64,000 nucleotides of DNA from Paralcaligenes ureilyticus (lineage in GTDB: Bacteria > Pseudomonadota > Gammaproteobacteria > Burkholderiales > Burkholderiaceae_B). The translations under genes and the position numbers were made by a program. Under the pieces are notes generated by a model. It ran no database searches and was not told where the DNA came from. It saw only the letters and a program-made list of their open reading frames with translations. The DNA is taken from positions 310,001 through 374,000 of the forward strand of contig NZ_SMAJ01000002.1 of the NCBI RefSeq assembly GCF_004346225.1, in the 5' to 3' direction. This document shows positions 35,244 to 43,833 of this stretch, piece by piece (the stretch's first letter is position 1; every line of letters starts with the position of its first letter).

Positions 35244-36221
35244 TTATTTTGTCTGACGTAGCGCCGCACGGCCGGCCGGGAAGAATTTCTCCACGATCAG
35301 ATCCAGCAGCCCTTTGCGCAGCACCAGCACATAGGCGAGAATAACGATGCCCAGAACCAGACCATAATTTTGTGTGTACTGGGTCACATAGTGATTGAGC
35401 AAGGTCAGCATGGCCGCCCCCACCAGAGGCCCCAAAAAGGTATTGAGCCCGCCAAGCATGATCATGAAAATAGCCTCGCCCGACATCGTCCAATACCCAA
35501 AGTTGGGATATGCCGAAGAGACATACAAACTCATCAGTGCCCCAGCCACACTAGCCGCGGCCGACGCAATCACAAACGCGGCTAACCGGTATGCATTGAT
35601 GTTCAGTCCGAAAAACTCGGCTCGTACCGCGTTATCGCGAATCATTCTTAGCGCATAGCCGAACGGTGTCTTGGTGATGTGCCACAAAATACCCAACGTC
35701 GCCAGCACGACCGCGGTAATGAATAAAAAAGTGTCGCCCGAGCGGGTCAGGTCCAGGCCGAGGAATACGGGCTTGGCGAATCCCCCAGTCAGGCCCTGAT
35801 CGCCGCCGGTCAAACTCACCCAGCTCAGGATTGTGCTGTAAAACATCATCTGGATGGCTAGCGTCAAAAAGGCGAAATAGATTTCTCGAGTCTTCAGGCA
35901 CACCACGCCTACCACCAACGCGATGACGATGGAAATTCCCAAGGACACGACGATGGCGCCCGGAATGGAATAATGGCCCGTTTGCATCAACAGGCCAAAC
36001 CCGTAGGCCCCCGAGGCAAAAAACATCGCATGCCCAAAAGCGATTAGCCCTGTGTAGCCAATCAGGATATTGAGCGAGACGGCGAATAGCCCGAATATGC
36101 CAATATGAATAATCAAATCGGTCAGCGTGGGCGAGCCGGTCACTGTAGCAACCCCCACAATCAGTACAAAGCTCAGGGCCACCCACAGGAGCGAAATCAG
36201 CACACTAAGCCAGGACTTCAT
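35244..36221 (-). CDS. Liv-type ABC transporter permease LivM
   Basis: Permease (325 aa) with about nine hydrophobic segments. Family hallmarks: NILIGYTGLIAFGHAMFFASGAYGF, GVVCLKTREIYFAFLTLA, GGDQGLTGG, and the late MIMLGGLNTFLGPLVGAA loop. The start overlaps the LivH stop by 4 bp (ATGA). Confidence 0.92.
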   Translation of the reverse strand: MKSWLSVLISLLWVALSFVLIVGVATVTGSPTLTDLIIHIGIFGLFAVSLNILIGYTGLIAFGHAMFFASGAYGFGLLMQTGHYSIPGAIVVSLGISIVIALVVGVVCLKTREIYFAFLTLAIQMMFYSTILSWVSLTGGDQGLTGGFAKPVFLGLDLTRSGDTFLFITAVVLATLGILWHITKTPFGYALRMIRDNAVRAEFFGLNINAYRLAAFVIASAAASVAGALMSLYVSSAYPNFGYWTMSGEAIFMIMLGGLNTFLGPLVGAAMLTLLNHYVTQYTQNYGLVLGIVILAYVLVLRKGLLDLIVEKFFPAGRAALRQTK

Positions 36222-37123
36222 GTGTGCTCCCTTTTGCCAAATAAGCCGTTGGGGCGCAGCACCAGCACCGCGGACATGAGCAAAAACACCAGGCCTTCAA
36301 CAAACAGCGGAAAGGCAATGCTGCCAAACGCGCGCACCAGGCCAATCAGCAGCGCTGCAACCAGTGCGCCGCCCATCGAGCCCATACCGCCAATCACCGT
36401 CACGATGAACGAATCGATCAGTACCGAGAAGCCCATCCCTGCTGTGATCGATCGCACCGGTGCGGCTAGCGCACCGGCCAAGCCGGCCAGACCAGCCCCC
36501 AACGCAAATACGGCCGCGTACAAAGCCGTAGTATTGATTCCCAACGCCGAGGCCATGGCGCTATTGGCTGCCGCGGCACGGATTTTTCGTCCAAATGAGC
36601 TTTTTTCAATTAAAAGCCATAAGACCAGTGCCACACAAAAACTTATCGCAATCAGGAAAATGTAAAAGGGTGGAATGGGTGAGCCGGCTACCATGACCGG
36701 TGCAACAGCGAAGGTCTCAGGCATGCCAATGGACTGGAACTCGGCCCCGAACCCAATACGCACCAGATCATCCAGAATCAATATCCACCCATAGCACACC
36801 AGCAACTGCATCAAGAGATCACTTTTGTAAACGCGGCTAATGAAAAATCGCTCCAGAAACGCTCCGAAGATCGCTACAGCCAGCGTGCCACCCAGAACAG
36901 CATAAAAATAATTTCCCGTCAGGCGATACACATACAAGGCCGCGTACGCGCCCAGCATATACAACGAGCCATGCGCGAAATTGATCACCTTGAGTACGCC
37001 AAAAATCAGCGATACACCAGAGGCCACCAGGAACAACAGCATACCCACGATCAAGCCATTGGTGCCGTGAGCGATCACGCACGAGGCTGACGACATGCAC
37101 GAGAGTAAGGAGTCAAGATCCAC
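36218..37123 (-). CDS. Liv-type ABC transporter permease LivH
   Basis: Permease (301 aa). Family pattern NGLIVGMLLFLVASGVSLIFG, KVINFAHGSLYMLGAYAA and VIGGMGSMGGALVAALLIGL. It follows the binding-protein gene by 64 bp and overlaps LivM. A different, more diverged set than livHM at the left edge of the window. Confidence 0.92.
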   Translation of the reverse strand: MDLDSLLSCMSSASCVIAHGTNGLIVGMLLFLVASGVSLIFGVLKVINFAHGSLYMLGAYAALYVYRLTGNYFYAVLGGTLAVAIFGAFLERFFISRVYKSDLLMQLLVCYGWILILDDLVRIGFGAEFQSIGMPETFAVAPVMVAGSPIPPFYIFLIAISFCVALVLWLLIEKSSFGRKIRAAAANSAMASALGINTTALYAAVFALGAGLAGLAGALAAPVRSITAGMGFSVLIDSFIVTVIGGMGSMGGALVAALLIGLVRAFGSIAFPLFVEGLVFLLMSAVLVLRPNGLFGKREHT

Positions 37124-37187
37124 AGTGGAGCCTCCAGATATAAAGATGAGCGTTCACTGTGTCAGCGAACGCCGGACACAAACGACA

Positions 37188-38471
37188 TCAACTGGTATAG
37201 CCCATTTCTTTAGTCCACTGCGCCTCAAGCTCGTAAATTTCCTTCCAGCTGGTTGGGGTCATCTTTTCAATATAAGGAGGCTTGGAGATGAGTGGCCCCC
37301 AACCCAACGCATAGTTAACAAGAGTCTGGTCGCTGTCGCGCAAGGTCAATTTTCCACCCACGCCAAAGGGTGCGTCGATGGTCATACCGGTTAACGCTTG
37401 GGCCATTTTCTTGCCATCAACAGACTGAGTCTTGCGCATCGCTTCAATCATGAAAGACGCGCCCGAGGCGGCTTGCCAGGACCAGTTCGTAGGCAAATCC
37501 TTGAACCGCTTAGCGTACGCGGCCGACCAGGCAGCGTTGCTAGGAGTGTCCGGAAAATTGGCTAAATAACGGTTCGCCGAGTACACCCCGGCTGGCAGGT
37601 TCTTGATACCCTTAAGCGTTGTGTAGTCACCCAGGTTAATGGCAAAAACTTCGATCTTGCTGAATAACCCGTACAGATTTCCCTGATTGACAAAGGAAGC
37701 CAGGTCCCCTCCCCACATGCCGACAAACAGCGCCTGAGGCTTTTGCTGCAGGATGTTGGTAATGGTTCCGGTGTAATCAGGCTCGAACAACTTGGGCCAA
37801 GACTGCCCCACTAGCTTGACTGAGGCATCGAAATGATTCAGGTATTTAAGAAATTGCTTGACCGTGTCGCGGCCGTACGCATAGTCGGGCGACACAGTCA
37901 TCCAGTTTTTTAAATTTTTCTGTTTGGAGACCGTTGCCGCAAAGCTACCACCCGACACCGCATCAAATGCCCCTTGGCGAGCCACGCGGAACGCATTTGG
38001 GATGCGTAGCTTCGGATCGGCGGTCAGCGACGAGGTTTCGCTATTGATATGAAGACATAACGTTCCTAGTTCGCGCACCACCTCGTGTACAGCAAAGGCC
38101 CCCGAAGACGCTTCGCAATCGAGAATGAAATCGCACTTGTTGCTATTGACCATTTCACGTACCAGGCGCGCCGCCTCTTCTGGCTTGCCTTTCGAGTCGC
38201 GCACTATCAATTCAACCTTGCGACCGCCTAACCCGCCGCTCTCATTGAATTTATCAAACGCCAGTTGGGCTGCATTGTGTGACGAAATACCCAACTGTGC
38301 CACGCGGCCCGACAAAATGGTCGGAACGCCAATCTTGATGGTCTGATTTGCCTGGGCATGCACGAGAGCGGGGAAGCCAACCATCGAACCCACCCCTAGG
38401 GCTGTACCCGCCTTGAGTAATTCCCGCCGACGGGACACAAGCCCACTGTTTACCTCTGTGTCTATAGTCAT
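37188..38471 (-). CDS. Periplasmic substrate-binding protein, Liv-type (peripla_BP_6)
   Basis: Receptor (427 aa) of the operon's importer. The N-terminal signal carries an arginine cluster followed by ELLKAG (RRRELLKAG), resembling a Tat signal, with cleavage likely after VHAQA. The mature part has TIKIGVPTILSGRVAQLG and the two-lobed fold typical of receptors for hydrophobic or aromatic acids and amides (DPKLRIPNAFRVARQG, MTVSPDYAYGRD). No cysteine pair of the LivK type. Ligand unknown. Confidence 0.9.
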   Translation of the reverse strand: MTIDTEVNSGLVSRRRELLKAGTALGVGSMVGFPALVHAQANQTIKIGVPTILSGRVAQLGISSHNAAQLAFDKFNESGGLGGRKVELIVRDSKGKPEEAARLVREMVNSNKCDFILDCEASSGAFAVHEVVRELGTLCLHINSETSSLTADPKLRIPNAFRVARQGAFDAVSGGSFAATVSKQKNLKNWMTVSPDYAYGRDTVKQFLKYLNHFDASVKLVGQSWPKLFEPDYTGTITNILQQKPQALFVGMWGGDLASFVNQGNLYGLFSKIEVFAINLGDYTTLKGIKNLPAGVYSANRYLANFPDTPSNAAWSAAYAKRFKDLPTNWSWQAASGASFMIEAMRKTQSVDGKKMAQALTGMTIDAPFGVGGKLTLRDSDQTLVNYALGWGPLISKPPYIEKMTPTSWKEIYELEAQWTKEMGYTS

Positions 38472-38531
38472 TTTCGTCTCCTGAATCGGTTATATGAAAA
38501 CACGCTCTTGTTCACTACAAAACCATTTGGC

Positions 38532-39203
38532 CTACCCAACGATGACATGCTCTGTGGTAATGATTATTGGCAGATGGCCATCGGGGAGAAAGTGCGGCTC
38601 ATCGGCACGCGTGATCGCGTATTCGGCGGTGGCCGTGCCCTGCTTCATAGCCTCGGTCGATCGAAACCATGTAATCGCCAAACCTTCAAAACGCGGTCGC
38701 TCTTGACGCGCGTATTCATCCATTTTTAGGTGATTCTGCTCATAACGGCACACGGCGCTTATGCGTGATGCAATCGGCCCATGCACCTGTCTCCAGTAAT
38801 CGCGAAACTCGGCCAGGTTCATTCCCGGACGTCGAGTCACAAACTCGATATTTTTAACCGCATTGTCCGGAATTTTTCCGTTCTTAATGACATGCACGTC
38901 TACCGGCAATACAACCTTGACAGACATATCAGTGAATTTTCTTTCGTCTTCCAGAATTTGCGCGGCCTGCGCCTTCCCCAGCGCAACGCGGTAGCTGTCT
39001 TGCGAATCCAGCCATATCTCGCTGATGCCATCGAATATCAATTCGCCCTTCTTGTAACCCTGCGGCAAGGCATGAGATTGAACATAGCGCAACAGATTCG
39101 GAAAGCCCGCGGCCAAGGGACCATGTTGTTCATGCCAATAGCGTTGAAACGTCTCAACTGTGGTTCCGGGTTTGCGTTTGAGCAGGGAAATCACTTTGTA
39201 CAT
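38532..39203 (-). CDS. EthD-like protein (two dimeric alpha-beta barrel modules)
   Basis: Cytoplasmic protein (223 aa) made of two similar ferredoxin-like modules, about residues 1-105 and 115-220. Each starts with a strand and then an aromatic/His-rich motif: FQRYWHEQHGPLA in the first and FRDYWRQVHGPIA in the second, the signature of EthD-domain proteins. EthD members accompany oxidative degradation operons (for example ether breakdown) and may act as small isomerases or accessory factors. Overlaps the upstream flavoprotein gene by 13 bp, so translation is coupled. Confidence 0.85.
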   Translation of the reverse strand: MYKVISLLKRKPGTTVETFQRYWHEQHGPLAAGFPNLLRYVQSHALPQGYKKGELIFDGISEIWLDSQDSYRVALGKAQAAQILEDERKFTDMSVKVVLPVDVHVIKNGKIPDNAVKNIEFVTRRPGMNLAEFRDYWRQVHGPIASRISAVCRYEQNHLKMDEYARQERPRFEGLAITWFRSTEAMKQGTATAEYAITRADEPHFLPDGHLPIIITTEHVIVG

Positions 39204-40324
39204 AGTTGACGCGCCCTACGCTGTAGCCACCATTTGAATTGCTCGGGCCAATCCTCCCAACCTTCTGCCCCTTTTAGCGCCAAAGCAGCCTGAGCCGACC
39301 AGTTCGGATTGAACAGCATCTCGCGGCCCAAGGCGATGATGTCCGCCTGCCCCGCCTGGAGAATGCCCTCTGCCTGCTCCGGCGCCAAAATCATGCCTAC
39401 GGCGATCGTATGCACGCCGGTTTCTCGTTTTATTTCCTCGGCAAACGGAACTTGAAACCCTGGCGCTCTTGAAATCAAGTTTTGCCCTTTTTCAAGCTTT
39501 ATCCCACCTGTGGAACAGGCGATGGCATCAACGCCACGCAACGCTAACTGTTTAGCAAACACGACGGAATCCGCCATGGACCAACCCACATTGTTGCCAT
39601 CTACCGCAGAAATCCGCACGAAAAGCGGCATTGCCTCCGGGATCTCTTCTCGCAGGGCATCGACCACTCGTAATGGCAATCGCATGCGATTTTCGATTGT
39701 TCCGCCATACTGATCTACGCGTTTGTTAACCAGCGGCGAGAGAAATGAATGTAGAAGATAACCATGCGCACAATGAAGTTCGATGATTTGAAAGCCGGCC
39801 TCGCACGCACGGCGCGCGGCCAGCCGATAATCGAGCACGAGCGTATCGATATCGGCCTCGCCAAGCGCTGCCGGCACTGCCCAGCCTGCGTCGAACGGCA
39901 TGTCGGTGGGTGACACGACCGGCCAAGATTGCTCTTGCCGTTCCGCCGCATCTTTATCCGTCAATGGACCATTGCCATGCCAGGGCCGTTGAGACGACCC
40001 TTTGGGGCCACTATGGCCAAGCTGGATCCCCGCCGTACTGCCAAACTTGCGCAAAAACCCAGAGATTCTGTGTAAATCCGGCACATGTTCATCCCGCCAT
40101 ATGCCGTTGCATCCCGCTGTCCCTCGCCCTTGCGGAGTCACTGCGGTCGCCTCCATCATCACTGTGCCAGCGCCACCCAGGGCGAACCGTCCAAGATGAA
40201 CTAAATGCAAATCATTGGCAAAACCATCTGACGAGCTGTACATCGACATAGGCGAAACCATAATGCGGTTCTTCAGAGTTACGCCACGCAACACCAGCGG
40301 CTCAAACAGCTTCGCTGCCGGCAT
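39191..40324 (-). CDS. NADH:flavin oxidoreductase, old yellow enzyme family (YqjM-like)
   Basis: FMN enzyme (377 aa) reducing activated C=C bonds or demethylating/dehydrogenating substrates. Features of the YqjM class: KLFEPLVLRGVTLKNRIMVSP at the N-terminus, GIQLGHSG, LHCAHGYLLHSFLSPL with the two substrate-binding histidines, and QYGGTIENR. The redox-tuning cysteine of YqjM (Cys26) is Ser27 here. Start chosen at MPAAKLFEPL because GAGGTG lies 6 nt upstream; an ATG 17 codons earlier has no ribosome site. First gene of the 16-gene operon. Confidence 0.88.
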   Translation of the reverse strand: MPAAKLFEPLVLRGVTLKNRIMVSPMSMYSSSDGFANDLHLVHLGRFALGGAGTVMMEATAVTPQGRGTAGCNGIWRDEHVPDLHRISGFLRKFGSTAGIQLGHSGPKGSSQRPWHGNGPLTDKDAAERQEQSWPVVSPTDMPFDAGWAVPAALGEADIDTLVLDYRLAARRACEAGFQIIELHCAHGYLLHSFLSPLVNKRVDQYGGTIENRMRLPLRVVDALREEIPEAMPLFVRISAVDGNNVGWSMADSVVFAKQLALRGVDAIACSTGGIKLEKGQNLISRAPGFQVPFAEEIKRETGVHTIAVGMILAPEQAEGILQAGQADIIALGREMLFNPNWSAQAALALKGAEGWEDWPEQFKWWLQRRARQLCTK

Positions 40325-40720
40325 CGACACCTCGTCAGGACTGGTCTGTGCAAGCATATTCAGAGACATCAGCATGGGTATCTGGTCGCAAAACTACCTC
40401 TTTCTGGCCGAGGGCAAAAATTGCTCGCCAAGATGCTGGCGAAACGGTTATTATGAATCATGAAGCGTAATTCATAATTTATTATAGATTCTAAAAAAAC
40501 CTTGTCAACAGAAAATCCAGCACGAGAAATCCATCAACAACAATTCCCGGCACGTCGGATCCTGAAAAAACGACACGTGACGCCCATGCACTTGGAATAA
40601 AGATGCCTACATTTTTGCCAAAGCCCATCTTCCAAAAAATAAAGCAATCCGTCTTGTTGACCGACCTATACTTCACTGCAGTTCGGGCGGCAAATAAACG
40701 GCTTTAACCCGGAGACATGA
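40325..40720. other. 396-bp divergent control region between two catabolic operons
   Basis: No gene is seen. It holds a strong 8-bp inverted repeat (40451-40477), AT-rich sequence following it, and CACGT / ACGTG arms around 40550-40580. A TATACT hexamer near 40670 could be a -10 element for the plus-strand operon, but no convincing -35 is at the right distance. Confidence 0.6.
40451..40477. promoter_or_regulatory. Candidate operator: TTATGAAT-N11-ATTCATAA
   Basis: Perfect 8-bp inverted repeat with an 11-bp spacer (arms 40451-40458 and 40470-40477), 127 bp upstream of the flavoprotein ATG. Arm length and two-turn spacing suit a dimeric repressor; the operon's own TetR gene (24157-24852) is the obvious candidate. 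Confidence 0.5.
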
Positions 40721-41473
40721 ATGGGCCAACTAGAAAACAAAATAGCTGTCGTTACCGGCAGCGGCAGCGGCTTTGGCGAGGGCATCGCAAAGCTCTACGC
40801 TGAAGAAGGTGCCAGGGTCATCGTCGCCGACATTAACCTTGAAGCGGCCAATCGAGTGGCCGCAGATATCGGTAGTGCTGCGCGGGCTTTTAAAGTAGAT
40901 GTCAGCAACCGAAACGATATCAATCATGTGGTCAACCACTGCAAGGACGAGTTTGGCCGCGTCGACATTGTTGTGAACAACGCCGGCATTACACACAAGA
41001 ACCAGCCCATGCTCGATGTCGACGAGGCCATGTTCGAGCGGATATTCAACATCAACGTCAAGTCGATCTATTACATGGCGCATGCCGTCGTTCCGCTGAT
41101 GCGAGATCAAGGCGGCGGCGTCATCGTGAATATCGGCTCTACCGCCGGTATTCGCCCGCGCCCAGGGCTTACCTGGTACAACGCGTCCAAAGGCGCCATC
41201 AATTTATTATCCAAGTCCATGGCGGTTGAACTCGCGCCCGACAAAATTCGCGTCAACGTTATTTGCCCCGTGATGGGCGTGACGGGGATGTTCGAGCTGG
41301 CCATGGGTCTGCCGGACACACCAGAAAACCGTGCAAGATTTATTTCATCGATTCCATCAGGCCGCTTCTGCCAACCCTCTGACATCGCCGCGGCGGCCCT
41401 GTTTCTGGCTAGCGATGCGGCGGAATTCATAACAGGTGTCGAATTGCCTGTCGATGGAGGCCGGACCATTTAA
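40721..41473 (+). CDS. Short-chain dehydrogenase/reductase (copy A)
   Basis: Classical SDR (250 aa): cofactor motif TGSGSGFGEGIA, NNAG motif, catalytic Ser (NIGSTAG) and WYNASKG. About 80% identical over its whole length to the SDR at 50068 in the same operon (48 differences in 250 by eye). First gene of the plus-strand operon; 158 bp separate it from the permease gene. Substrate unknown; the divergence is concentrated in residues 50-85 and in a few active-site-loop positions. Confidence 0.92.
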   Translation: MGQLENKIAVVTGSGSGFGEGIAKLYAEEGARVIVADINLEAANRVAADIGSAARAFKVDVSNRNDINHVVNHCKDEFGRVDIVVNNAGITHKNQPMLDVDEAMFERIFNINVKSIYYMAHAVVPLMRDQGGGVIVNIGSTAGIRPRPGLTWYNASKGAINLLSKSMAVELAPDKIRVNVICPVMGVTGMFELAMGLPDTPENRARFISSIPSGRFCQPSDIAAAALFLASDAAEFITGVELPVDGGRTI

Positions 41474-41519
41474 CAACGTCAAGAAACCCAGCCTGTTGAA
41501 TACCGATTCATTGACTTCA

Positions 41520-41535
41520 TAGAACGCTTGTTCTA
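41520..41535. promoter_or_regulatory. Palindrome TAGAAC-GCTT-GTTCTA
   Basis: Perfect 6-bp inverted repeat with 4-bp centre in the 158-bp gap between SDR copy A and the permease gene. Could be an operator for a second promoter that drives the transporter genes. No regulator gene is adjacent to support this. Confidence 0.35.
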
Positions 41536-41631
41536 TTATTTTATTAACAGAAAACCCTACCCTCATCGATTTATTGGAATGCATCGACGACGATAGACGC
41601 CTGATTTTCAGACCGTTTTGCGGAAAATTAA

Positions 41632-42645
41632 ATGATTGCATCAGCTACTGCAGCCATGGGTAAAAGCCCAGCAAGAAAAAGCATCAAGTTCGATCAGCAA
41701 ATTATTGTGTTCCTGCTTTTTGTTGCCACATTTATGGTGTTTTCCGTATTTCTGCCTGGCTTTCTTTCCATGGGCAACATACTGGCAATGATGCGATCCG
41801 TATCGGTTTTAGGAATACTCGGACTCGGGATGGCAGTAGTGGTTATCGGGCGCGGGGTGGATTTGTCCATGATAGCCGTGCTCGCGGTTCCAACGGCGCT
41901 GATTCTGACCCTTTCCGGGAACGGGTACGGAATAGCTGTCGCGTTAACGGGAGGCTTCGCGCTGGCCATTGCTGTTGGCCTGCTCAACGGTGCACTTGTC
42001 GCGTACGCCGAAATACCCTCATTATTCGCCACGCTGGCGACCGGCATTGGCCTGGCCGGCCTCGGGCAAAGTGGTCTGTTTCAGTACGATATCGTGCCAT
42101 GGCCGACATCGCTGGATCCCATAGGCTGGGTCGGGCGAGGCACACTCGCCGGCATTCCTCACGTCGTGCTGGCATTCGTGGTTGTGGCAATCTGCGTGAG
42201 CCTGTTCCTGCGGCGGCTGAAACTAGGCCTTTTTACCTATGCCATTGGCGATAATCCCAGCGCCGCCCGGACCACCGGAATAGCCGTTCGCCCAATCATG
42301 GTGCTTCAGTATGTCATCGCAGCGGTCATCGCCGTTGTCGCCGGTCTGGTAATGGCATCGTCTTCAAACAACATGGACACTCGAATCTTCAACCTGACAT
42401 TGATCTATGACGTCATCCTCGTGGTTGTTTTGGGAGGTATTGGCTTATCCGGTGGTCGTGGCGGGGTATTGAATGTGATCGTCGGCACCCTGCTGATCGG
42501 CACCATCATAAACGGTATGACGATCATGAATATGTCTTATGAAGTCCAAAACCTGATCAAGGGGATGGTGCTGCTGGTCGCCTTGTCGCTGGACAGCATA
42601 TTGAACCCACGCAACGAAGAAACAGCACAACAGGGAGACATTTAG
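41632..42645 (+). CDS. Ribose-type ABC transporter permease
   Basis: Permease (337 aa) of the BPD_transp_2 (RbsC/XylH) type with about nine membrane segments. The conserved RbsC motif is present in an altered form (GRGVDLSM instead of GGIDLSVG), and VVVLGGIGLSGGRGG and the cytoplasmic ILNPRNEE tail are seen. It would pair with the permease part of the fusion protein at 43834 to make a heterodimeric pore. Weak ribosome site (GGAAAAT). Confidence 0.9.
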   Translation: MIASATAAMGKSPARKSIKFDQQIIVFLLFVATFMVFSVFLPGFLSMGNILAMMRSVSVLGILGLGMAVVVIGRGVDLSMIAVLAVPTALILTLSGNGYGIAVALTGGFALAIAVGLLNGALVAYAEIPSLFATLATGIGLAGLGQSGLFQYDIVPWPTSLDPIGWVGRGTLAGIPHVVLAFVVVAICVSLFLRRLKLGLFTYAIGDNPSAARTTGIAVRPIMVLQYVIAAVIAVVAGLVMASSSNNMDTRIFNLTLIYDVILVVVLGGIGLSGGRGGVLNVIVGTLLIGTIINGMTIMNMSYEVQNLIKGMVLLVALSLDSILNPRNEETAQQGDI

Positions 42646-42717
42646 TACATGAGAGGTTTGTGAAGCAAGAAAAATAGTGATGAAGGTAGCTGTATTCAAG
42701 AATCCAAGGAGATATAA

Positions 42718-43758
42718 GTGAACAAACTATTAAATTTACTCTACAAGAAAGCACTTGGCGCCGCAGCGCTTTCGCTTATTGCCGCCACAGGCATGGCTTC
42801 CATCGCCTACGCGCAACACACCATGAAGGATCCGGCGCGCGATAACTACTACAACACGTTCAAGGACAAGCGAGTCGTGTTTGTACCAGTATTCATGGGG
42901 TTGGATCTGACCGAGGGCTGGTCCAAACTGATGAAGGCGCAATCCGAGCGGCTTGGGTACAAGTATGAAGTTCGCAATCCAAACTTCAACACAGCGGCCG
43001 GCGCCCAAATATTGACTTCACTCATCAGCGAAAAGCCTGATGTAATCGTGGTCCAGAACCCGGATGTGCAATCCTATGCGCGGCTATTGCTCAAGGCCGA
43101 GCAGGCAGGAATTCGTGTGATTCAGCTGAACATGAAAACCAATATTCTCACCACTGGCTTTGTCGGTGCAGACGCCGTTGAAATCGGCGAACGTCAGGCC
43201 CGTGCCGCCGCAAAACAATGCGGACCTTCGACGTCCGGTAAAGTCTTGATTCTTGGCGGGCCCGCAACCAGCCCATGGTCGGTCTACCTGCAACAAGGCT
43301 ACAAAAACATTCTGGACAAGCAGCCAAACATCAAGATCGTCGCGCGCCAATCTACAGGCAACTACGAATCGGCCAAAGCCAAATCAATTACGCAGGTCGT
43401 CCTGCAACAAAACCCGGACCTGTGTGCGGTCCTCGGCGTTTGGGATAACACCGATGTCGGAACCGCCGCGGCCATCAAGGAAGCAGGTAAGTCGGGCAAA
43501 GTGTTTGTGACCTCTTCGGGTGGTGGCGGCGAATTGGCTTGCAAAGGGCTGAACGAAGGCATGTGGGACCACTACGTCAGCTACGACGTGCCGGGGCAAG
43601 GTCGCGACCTCACAGATCTGATCTCGGCCGCACTGCAGGCCGAGCAGAATAAACAAAAGGTCGGCGCGATCAAGACGGTGTTGTATACACCGCTTATAGA
43701 AATGACTAAAGCCAACGTTAAAGAACATCCCTGCTGGTCGTTGAAAACGATTCATTAA
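42718..43758 (+). CDS. Periplasmic sugar-type binding protein (peripla_BP_4)
   Basis: Receptor (346 aa) of the ribose-type importer. GTG start with a strong site (AAGGAGAT) 5 nt away. Signal peptide ending ASIAYAQ near residue 32, then a two-lobed domain: KDKRVVFVPVFMGLDLTEGW, KPDVIVVQNPDVQSYARLL and VLGVWDNTDVGTAAAIKEAG. Four cysteines are present in the mature protein. The ligand is likely a polyol or other small hydroxylated molecule, but this cannot be read from the sequence. Confidence 0.9.
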   Translation: MNKLLNLLYKKALGAAALSLIAATGMASIAYAQHTMKDPARDNYYNTFKDKRVVFVPVFMGLDLTEGWSKLMKAQSERLGYKYEVRNPNFNTAAGAQILTSLISEKPDVIVVQNPDVQSYARLLLKAEQAGIRVIQLNMKTNILTTGFVGADAVEIGERQARAAAKQCGPSTSGKVLILGGPATSPWSVYLQQGYKNILDKQPNIKIVARQSTGNYESAKAKSITQVVLQQNPDLCAVLGVWDNTDVGTAAAIKEAGKSGKVFVTSSGGGGELACKGLNEGMWDHYVSYDVPGQGRDLTDLISAALQAEQNKQKVGAIKTVLYTPLIEMTKANVKEHPCWSLKTIH

Positions 43759-43795
43759 CACTATCGACCCAGTTCTATATTTGCGAAACCCATCG

Positions 43796-43817
43796 CTTCG
43801 GCCGCATTCGGCCGGAG
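43796..43817 (+). other. Hairpin after the binding-protein gene
   Basis: CTTCGGCC (43796-43803) and GGCCGGAG (43810-43817) pair with one mismatch around a 6-nt loop. There is no T-run, so it is more likely an mRNA-stabilising stem than a terminator. Its position after the receptor gene parallels the hairpin after ugpB. Confidence 0.4.
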
Positions 43818-43833
43818 CATTTAGCACACGACC

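Noticed and set aside
36105-36665. Plus-strand 186-codon frame opposite the Liv permease genes
   Set aside because: Antisense to two overlapping permease genes with clear membrane motifs; no independent support.
40590-40636. Hairpin TTGGAA...TTCCAA as a terminator or riboswitch before SDR copy A
   Set aside because: Arms are interrupted by mismatches, the loop is long, and no known riboswitch core is visible.
41107-41469. Antisense frames repeated opposite both SDR copies (41107-41469 and 50454-50816)
   Set aside because: They are similar to each other only because the SDR copies are similar; they have no start signals or known domain.
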